Source: Gammaproteobacteria bacterium RIFCSPHIGHO2_12_FULL_45_12 (lineage in GTDB: Bacteria; Pseudomonadota; Gammaproteobacteria; DSM-16500). Taken from it: DNA of 9,389 nt. The position numbers and the translations under genes are program-made. Under the pieces are notes generated by a model. The model did no database searches and was not told the DNA's origin. It saw only the letters and a program-made list of their open reading frames with translations. Each line of letters starts with the position of its first letter. The stretch's first letter is position 1. Below, piece by piece: positions 5,817 through 9,389 of the stretch. The stretch is from assembly GCA_001801665.1 (NCBI GenBank), contig MGYH01000009.1, positions 7,957 to 17,345 on the forward strand, written 5' to 3'.

Positions 5817-6487
5817 GGAGATTGCAATGGAATAGAGTAAAACGGGTTAGGCAGTTTAAAGGTTTTATCAGCAAAGCCGCCAGTCAAATCACTTTCCTGG
5901 TCGCCAATATTTTCAAGAATCTCATAACCCTGTTTGTTTAAACGCTGACGCATGGCGGTTTTGTAAGTGGCGACGGAGGCATGGTTGTAGCGTCCGAATC
6001 GCAGGGTTAAGCCGTCCCAGTTATTGTAACCTGCTTCATGCAAATTCTTTGCTGTTATGTCGCGTTCATTTTCGTGTCGGCTGGTAATGAAGAAGACAGC
6101 TACGTGATGCGCCTTTGCATAGTCATATAAAGTGAGTGTGGGCATGATAACGGGATTTGTACCCGCATCTTTGTCTGTTGCATGGTCTTGATCTGTCCCG
6201 CCAAAACGACGTTTAAGCATGTCAGGATAATTGGATAATGCCGTTTCATCAATATCGAGGACAATGGCAGGCTTTTTGCCTTTTGGCAGTGGTTGGTGTT
6301 CCTTTTGTTTCAGGTAAGCAATGGCTTGCTGAATGACATCGTTCATGTCTTGATGGTATTGACCAGAATCATAATAACGAATCACTTCCTGTTTGCAGGC
6401 GGATAAATTGACAGGTTCTTTGGCAAAAAGCGGGCAGCCAGTGATGGTGCCAAAGAGGCATAAGAGAAAGGATGAAAAAATTTTCAT
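5798..6487 (-). CDS. HAD-superfamily class IIIB acid phosphatase, exported
   Basis: This 229-residue protein belongs to the HAD subfamily IIIB acid phosphatases, which include the e(P4)-type lipoprotein nucleotidases and hydrolyse phosphomonoesters outside the cytoplasm. All four HAD motifs are present: VLDIDETALSNY with nucleophile D78 and acid/base D80, FFITSR (132-137), the motif III lysine in YKTAMR (K176), and GDQESDL (195-201). The N-terminus MKIFSSFLLCLFGTITGC is a signal peptide. ITGC matches a lipobox with Cys at 18, but cleavage after LFA (residue 22) by signal peptidase I is also possible, so anchoring is uncertain. It starts 6 bases after the rpoZ stop and has only a weak ribosome site, so it is the last gene of the operon. 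Its in vivo substrate cannot be told from sequence. Confidence 0.88.
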   Translation of the reverse strand: MKIFSSFLLCLFGTITGCPLFAKEPVNLSACKQEVIRYYDSGQYHQDMNDVIQQAIAYLKQKEHQPLPKGKKPAIVLDIDETALSNYPDMLKRRFGGTDQDHATDKDAGTNPVIMPTLTLYDYAKAHHVAVFFITSRHENERDITAKNLHEAGYNNWDGLTLRFGRYNHASVATYKTAMRQRLNKQGYEILENIGDQESDLTGGFADKTFKLPNPFYSIPLQSPLGFVA

Positions 6488-6493
6488 TGACGG

Positions 6494-6895
6494 CTACTCT
6501 TGATCCTGATCAGATTTTTGTTCTTGCTCAATTTCAATTTCATCTTCAGTCTGTTCGCCTGGTTTTTTCTTCCTTGTTTTCAGGGGGGATTCTTCCATGG
6601 CATCAAGGTCATCGTCATCGAGCGAGGTGTTTTCGACGACAAGGATGGCATCCGCTTCAGCGAAAATGGCCCGGCTTTGAGCGGCGGCATCTGCTTCCTG
6701 ACTTTCTTTATGTGTAAAAGCAGTGAACCCTGCTGCAATTTCGCGCAAGGCAATGACGGTGGCTTTGTCATTATCCATTTCTACTTTGGGCTCTTTGCCG
6801 CGCATGATCTGGCGCGCACGTCGAGCAGCAATCAGGACTAGTTCAAAACGATTTTTGACATTTTTTAAACAGTCTTCTACGGTCACTCGTGCCAT
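6494..6895 (-). CDS. rpoZ: RNA polymerase omega subunit with extended acidic C-terminus
   Basis: Omega helps beta' fold and assemble and, in gammaproteobacteria, forms part of a ppGpp site. Residues 1-56 match the conserved core: MARVTVEDC, NRFELVLIAARRARQI (15-30) and NDKATVIALREIAAG (42-56). E. coli omega is 91 residues; this one has 133. The extra tail from about residue 90 begins with an acidic run (DDDDLD), has a short basic patch (KTRKKK, 106-111) and ends in a Glu/Gln/Asp-rich stretch, so it is probably disordered. The reading frame is clean and abuts the next gene, so the extension is not an obvious frameshift. A ribosome site (AAAGG) lies eight bases before the ATG. spoT, a common downstream neighbour, is absent here. 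Confidence 0.93.
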   Translation of the reverse strand: MARVTVEDCLKNVKNRFELVLIAARRARQIMRGKEPKVEMDNDKATVIALREIAAGFTAFTHKESQEADAAAQSRAIFAEADAILVVENTSLDDDDLDAMEESPLKTRKKKPGEQTEDEIEIEQEQKSDQDQE

Positions 6896-6933
6896 TGCGG
6901 ATACCTTTATTTGTCTGTTGATTAAGGCGGGTG

Positions 6934-6939
6934 ATTATA
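6934..6939 (-). promoter_or_regulatory. Possible internal promoter for rpoZ
   Basis: A perfect TATAAT on the minus strand lies in the 70-base gap between gmk and rpoZ, about 38 bases before the rpoZ ATG. No good -35 is visible at 16-18 bases upstream (the 17-base position holds TACAAT). It would add rpoZ expression independent of hldE-gmk. The call rests mainly on the -10. Confidence 0.4.
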
Positions 6940-6965
6940 CAGGAATATTACCTGGAATTGTACCT

Positions 6966-7589
6966 CTAAAGCGGCTTGGTTAATTCAGACAGCAAGGGGG
7001 CAAATTTGGCAGCCTGTCTTGCTTGTGACAGACGCCCTGCTTCCACAATGACTTGCAATTCGTGCAAGGCGTGCTCAAGCGTATCGTTTATGACAAGGTA
7101 TTCAAATTCTTTTGCGTGTGAAACGGCCACACGGACATCTGCCAGGCGTTTCTCAATGATATCAGCATGATCCTGATTGCGGTTGACCAGTCTGTCTCTC
7201 AGGTCGTTTAGCGAGGGGGGTAAAATAAAGATGCCAATGGACTCGGGGAATAATTGTTTAATCTGACGGTGTCCTTGCCAGTCAATTTCCAGAATGATAT
7301 CGGTGCCGCTTGCAAGGGTGGTGTCCACCCAGCGTTTTGAGGTGCCATACAGGTTGCCAAAGATCGTGGCATGTTCGAGGAAATCACCTTGTTCAATCAT
7401 GCGTTCGAATTGGGCTTTATCAATAAAATAATAACTGCTGCCATCCACTTCGCCTTGCCGCATGGCGCGAGTGGTGTGGGAAATGGAGATTGTCAGGCTG
7501 GACAAGGTTAAAGCGAGTGCTTTGACCAGGGTGGTTTTGCCAGCGCCTGAGGGGGCGGCAATGATATAGAGGTTGCCATTATTTGCCAT
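6966..7589 (-). CDS. gmk: Guanylate kinase
   Basis: This 207-residue enzyme has the same length as E. coli Gmk. It phosphorylates GMP to GDP with ATP in the cytoplasm, in the route to GTP and in nucleotide salvage. The P-loop APSGAGKTT is at residues 12-20. The GMP-binding region SHTTRAMRQGEVDG (37-50) is followed by YYF, YGTSK (81-85), EIDWQG (101-106), a lid with RDRLVNRNQD (131-140) and YLVIND (164-169). A single base separates its ATG from the hldE stop, and no strong ribosome site precedes it, so it is probably translated by coupling to hldE. The gmk-rpoZ pairing is a conserved gammaproteobacterial arrangement. Identification is secure. Confidence 0.97.
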   Translation of the reverse strand: MANNGNLYIIAAPSGAGKTTLVKALALTLSSLTISISHTTRAMRQGEVDGSSYYFIDKAQFERMIEQGDFLEHATIFGNLYGTSKRWVDTTLASGTDIILEIDWQGHRQIKQLFPESIGIFILPPSLNDLRDRLVNRNQDHADIIEKRLADVRVAVSHAKEFEYLVINDTLEHALHELQVIVEAGRLSQARQAAKFAPLLSELTKPL

Positions 7590-7590
7590 G

Positions 7591-9054
7591 TTAACTTATC
7601 TTTTCAGGTGATGGGGGGCAGCTCGCCGTTTGCTGCATCCGATTGAAGATGTCGGTGCTTGAGGTTTTAATGTTGTGGTTCATAACGCGAACTTCACCGC
7701 CATAGCCACGCACAATATCGCCGCCAACGACCTGATCCAGCCGGTAATCACTGCCTTTGGCCAGAATGTCGGGTTGTAACATGCGTAACAAGCGCTCCGG
7801 TGTGTCATCCGAAAAGGGGATGACCCAATCAACGACGCCAAGTCCTGCAAGCACGGTCATGCGATGATCCAGATTATTGATGGGACGGTTGGGGCCTTTG
7901 ATTTTTTGGATGGATTCGTCAGTGTTGACCGCAACGATCAGATAATCACCAATGTCTTTTGCCATCTGGAGTGACGTCACGTGTCCCGCATGAATGATAT
8001 CAAAGCACCCATTCGTGAAAACAATTTTTTTGTTCTGCGCCCTTGCTTCCTTGACGGCCATTAAAAGTTGTTCATCGTTGACAATGCCGGTGGCGAAGCT
8101 TGTTTTGCCCGTGAGAGCCACTTGTAATTCAGGCGCGCTCACGGCAGCCGCCCCGAGCTTGGTGACAGCGAGACTGGCCGCGAGATTGGCGAGGGCTGCG
8201 GCCTCAACCAGATCGGTGCCCGCGGCAACGGCGGTGCCCAGCATGCCAATGACGGTGTCACCTGCGCCGGTGACGTCAAACACTTCGCGCGCGTAGGCGG
8301 GGAAGTGGGCAAAGTGATTCTTTTGAATCAATGTCATGCCATTTTCACCGCGAGTGACCAATAAAGAATCAATTTGATGCGCTTCCAGCAAGTTGCGCCC
8401 TTTGGACAGGATGTCTTGCTCGGTGCGGCACGGCCCAACGATGGCTTCAAACTCTTTGAAGTTGGGCGTAATGATATGGGCTTGCTGGTAAATGCTAAAG
8501 TCGTTGCCTTTGGGGTCAACCAAGACCGTGATGTTGGCTTCGCGAGCCAGTTTAATGAAGGCAGCCGGATGAGTGAGTGTGCCCTTGTTGTAATCAGACA
8601 GGATGACGAGGTTGCAATGTGCCAGGTGTTTTTGAAAGCGCGCCAACAGGTCATCATCTGGTGTGTTAATTTTTTCTTCAAAGTCCAGACGGATAAGTTG
8701 TTGATGACGGCTAATGACGCGTAATTTGATGATAGTTGAAACAGAATCAACGGCACACAAATCTGCTTTGACAGAGGCATTGGTTAATTGTTGATCTAAT
8801 GTGCGGGCAGCCTCGTCGTTTCCCGTGATGCCAAGCAGTGTCGCCTGACCGCCTAGCGCGGTGATATTGAGTGCCACGTTGCCTGCGCCGCCTGGACGGT
8901 TGTCCGTGGTGTTGATCTTAATGATGGGGACAGGTGCCTCGGGGGAAATGCGAGAAGTGTCGCCAAACCAGTAACGATCAAGCATGACATCACCTGCGAC
9001 CAAGATGGACGCACGGCTGAAATCGGGTATTGTCCGGGGAAATGGATGTGTCAT
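7591..9054 (-). CDS. hldE: Bifunctional D-beta-D-heptose 7-phosphate kinase / heptose 1-phosphate adenylyltransferase
   Basis: The 487-residue fused enzyme makes ADP-heptose for the LPS inner core: the N-terminal half phosphorylates heptose 7-phosphate at C1, and the C-terminal half adds AMP after GmhB removes the 7-phosphate. The ribokinase-type domain shows GDVMLDRYWFG (21-31), RISPEAPVP, RPGGAGNVA (53-61), LIRLDFEE (120-127), and DVTGAGDT (260-267) with catalytic D266. The nucleotidyltransferase domain (about 343-475) has TNGCFDIIHAGHV (347-359) with the HxGH motif (H355, H358) and ends with SSTDIFNRM. Length is close to E. coli HldE (477). AAAGG lies five bases before the ATG. It heads the operon and is divergent from waaA, which acts in the same inner-core region. 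Confidence 0.97.
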   Translation of the reverse strand: MTHPFPRTIPDFSRASILVAGDVMLDRYWFGDTSRISPEAPVPIIKINTTDNRPGGAGNVALNITALGGQATLLGITGNDEAARTLDQQLTNASVKADLCAVDSVSTIIKLRVISRHQQLIRLDFEEKINTPDDDLLARFQKHLAHCNLVILSDYNKGTLTHPAAFIKLAREANITVLVDPKGNDFSIYQQAHIITPNFKEFEAIVGPCRTEQDILSKGRNLLEAHQIDSLLVTRGENGMTLIQKNHFAHFPAYAREVFDVTGAGDTVIGMLGTAVAAGTDLVEAAALANLAASLAVTKLGAAAVSAPELQVALTGKTSFATGIVNDEQLLMAVKEARAQNKKIVFTNGCFDIIHAGHVTSLQMAKDIGDYLIVAVNTDESIQKIKGPNRPINNLDHRMTVLAGLGVVDWVIPFSDDTPERLLRMLQPDILAKGSDYRLDQVVGGDIVRGYGGEVRVMNHNIKTSSTDIFNRMQQTASCPPSPEKIS

Positions 9055-9082
9055 ACTGCCCTTTAAAGAAAGAAGTTGCGAA

Positions 9083-9111
9083 ATTCTATCATTAATGTTT
9101 TAACGGCGCAA
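9083..9111 (-). promoter_or_regulatory. Possible promoter of the hldE operon
   Basis: On the minus strand TTGCGC (9106-9111) and TAGAAT (9083-9088) are 17 bases apart. The -10 matches 5 of 6 consensus bases and the -35 keeps TTG. It would give a leader of about 22 bases before the hldE ATG. Found by eye only. Confidence 0.4.
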
Positions 9112-9119
9112 AACCCATC

Positions 9120-9149
9120 TTGTGGATGGATGGAAGATTTTAGTATAAA
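9120..9149 (+). promoter_or_regulatory. Possible promoter of waaA
   Basis: TTGTGG (9120-9125) and TATAAA (9144-9149) are spaced by 18 bases on the plus strand. This would give a waaA leader of about 107 bases. Both boxes are imperfect, so the call is weak. Nothing better was seen closer to the gene. Confidence 0.25.
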
Positions 9150-9167
9150 AAACAAGCAGACTGGACG

Positions 9168-9203
9168 GTAGGGCGGTTTGTATTAATGATATCCACCCTT
9201 TAC
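9168..9203. repeat. Possible short or decayed copy of the GTAGGG...CCCTAC repeat
   Basis: GTAGGGCGGTTTG and ATCCACCCTTTAC face each other across about ten bases, resembling the ends of the 80-bp element at 5690-5769 but without its inner palindrome. Pairing is imperfect, so it may be a remnant or chance. Confidence 0.3.
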
Positions 9204-9262
9204 TTTTTCTCGCGCTTGAAAGATCATCCCTCTTCATTAATTGCCTAAGAGAATGTGCTAGC

Positions 9263-9389
9263 GTGCGTTATTTTTATAGTATTTTGTTTTATCTGGCCTT
9301 ACCCTTTATTTTTTTGCGTCTGGTGTGGCGGTCGAGGCGGCAGCCTGAATATCGACGACGTATGGGAGAGCGGCTGGGTTTTTATTCTT
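9263..9389 (+). CDS. waaA: 3-deoxy-D-manno-octulosonic acid (Kdo) transferase, N-terminal part (3' end outside window)
   Basis: The first 42 residues are visible. WaaA (KdtA) transfers Kdo from CMP-Kdo to the lipid A precursor at the inner membrane. Residues 3-22 form a hydrophobic N-terminal anchor (YFYSILFYLALPFIFLRLVW), and YRRRMGERLGFY (30-41) matches the YRKRWGERYGFY block of E. coli WaaA as I remember it. The start is taken as GTG 9263, because no in-frame ATG, GTG or TTG is seen upstream in the gap, and it places the protein start where the family has it. The ribosome site is poor (AAGAG about eleven bases away). The gene runs off the right edge, so the glycosyltransferase domains cannot be checked. 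Confidence 0.85.
   Translation, partial: MRYFYSILFYLALPFIFLRLVWRSRRQPEYRRRMGERLGFYS

Noticed and set aside
6500..6983. Two plus-strand frames opposite rpoZ
   Set aside because: They are antisense to RpoZ, whose conserved core and acidic tail explain the sequence; neither has a family signature.
8334..8780. A 148-codon minus-strand frame within hldE
   Set aside because: It overlaps the HldE kinase domain in another frame; its Ser/Thr/Lys-rich composition is what a frame shadow gives.
9115..9129. CCATC-TTGTG-GATGG inverted repeat as an operator between hldE and waaA
   Set aside because: The arms are only five bases and lie in a GATGGATGG run, so it is likely chance.

Overview
The window looks like the chromosome of a gammaproteobacterium, probably from Legionellales or a similar host-associated lineage. 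Its housekeeping proteins are clearly gamma-type: an MutL with a DMHA(x)2E(x)4E endonuclease motif, an omega subunit starting MARVTVEDC, a fused HldE and a WaaA. One AT-rich orphan gene has an upstream element resembling the PmrA box that controls Dot/Icm genes in Legionella and Coxiella. The lineage is an inference; no rRNA or other marker is present.

Layout. (1) Bases 2-3609, plus strand: a tightly packed operon with the C-terminal end of nnr (NAD(P)HX dehydratase), tsaE (tRNA t6A synthesis), mutL (mismatch repair) and miaA (tRNA i6A synthesis). Compared with the E. coli order nnr-tsaE-amiB-mutL-miaA-hfq, amiB is missing between tsaE and mutL, and hfq does not follow miaA. (2) Bases 3610-3725: a short gap holding a 74-bp imperfect inverted repeat. 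(3) Bases 3726-5555, minus strand: a 609-residue protein of unknown function, markedly AT-rich, facing miaA tail to tail. (4) Bases 5556-5797: a dense control region. It holds a two-copy 11-bp direct repeat like a PmrA box, an extended -10, a perfect palindrome over the expected transcription start, a rho-independent terminator for the operon arriving from the right, and an 80-bp palindromic repeat. (5) Bases 5798-9054, minus strand, transcribed hldE, gmk, rpoZ, then a secreted class IIIB (HAD) acid phosphatase. (6) Bases 9055-9262: a divergent promoter region. (7) From 9263, plus strand: the start of waaA (Kdo transferase), cut by the window edge.

How the genes work together. The first operon combines metabolite repair, tRNA modification at A37 (TsaE and MiaA) and mismatch repair. 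The second pairs inner-core LPS synthesis (HldE, with WaaA divergent) with nucleotide metabolism and transcription (Gmk, RpoZ). The phosphatase occupies the place where spoT commonly follows rpoZ.

The most interesting part is the orphan gene with its own regulatory region. The PmrA-like box with matching promoter geometry, low G+C, absence of a signal peptide and a polar acidic C-terminus with Leu at -3 together make it a reasonable candidate for a type IV-secreted effector. This is unproven from sequence alone.
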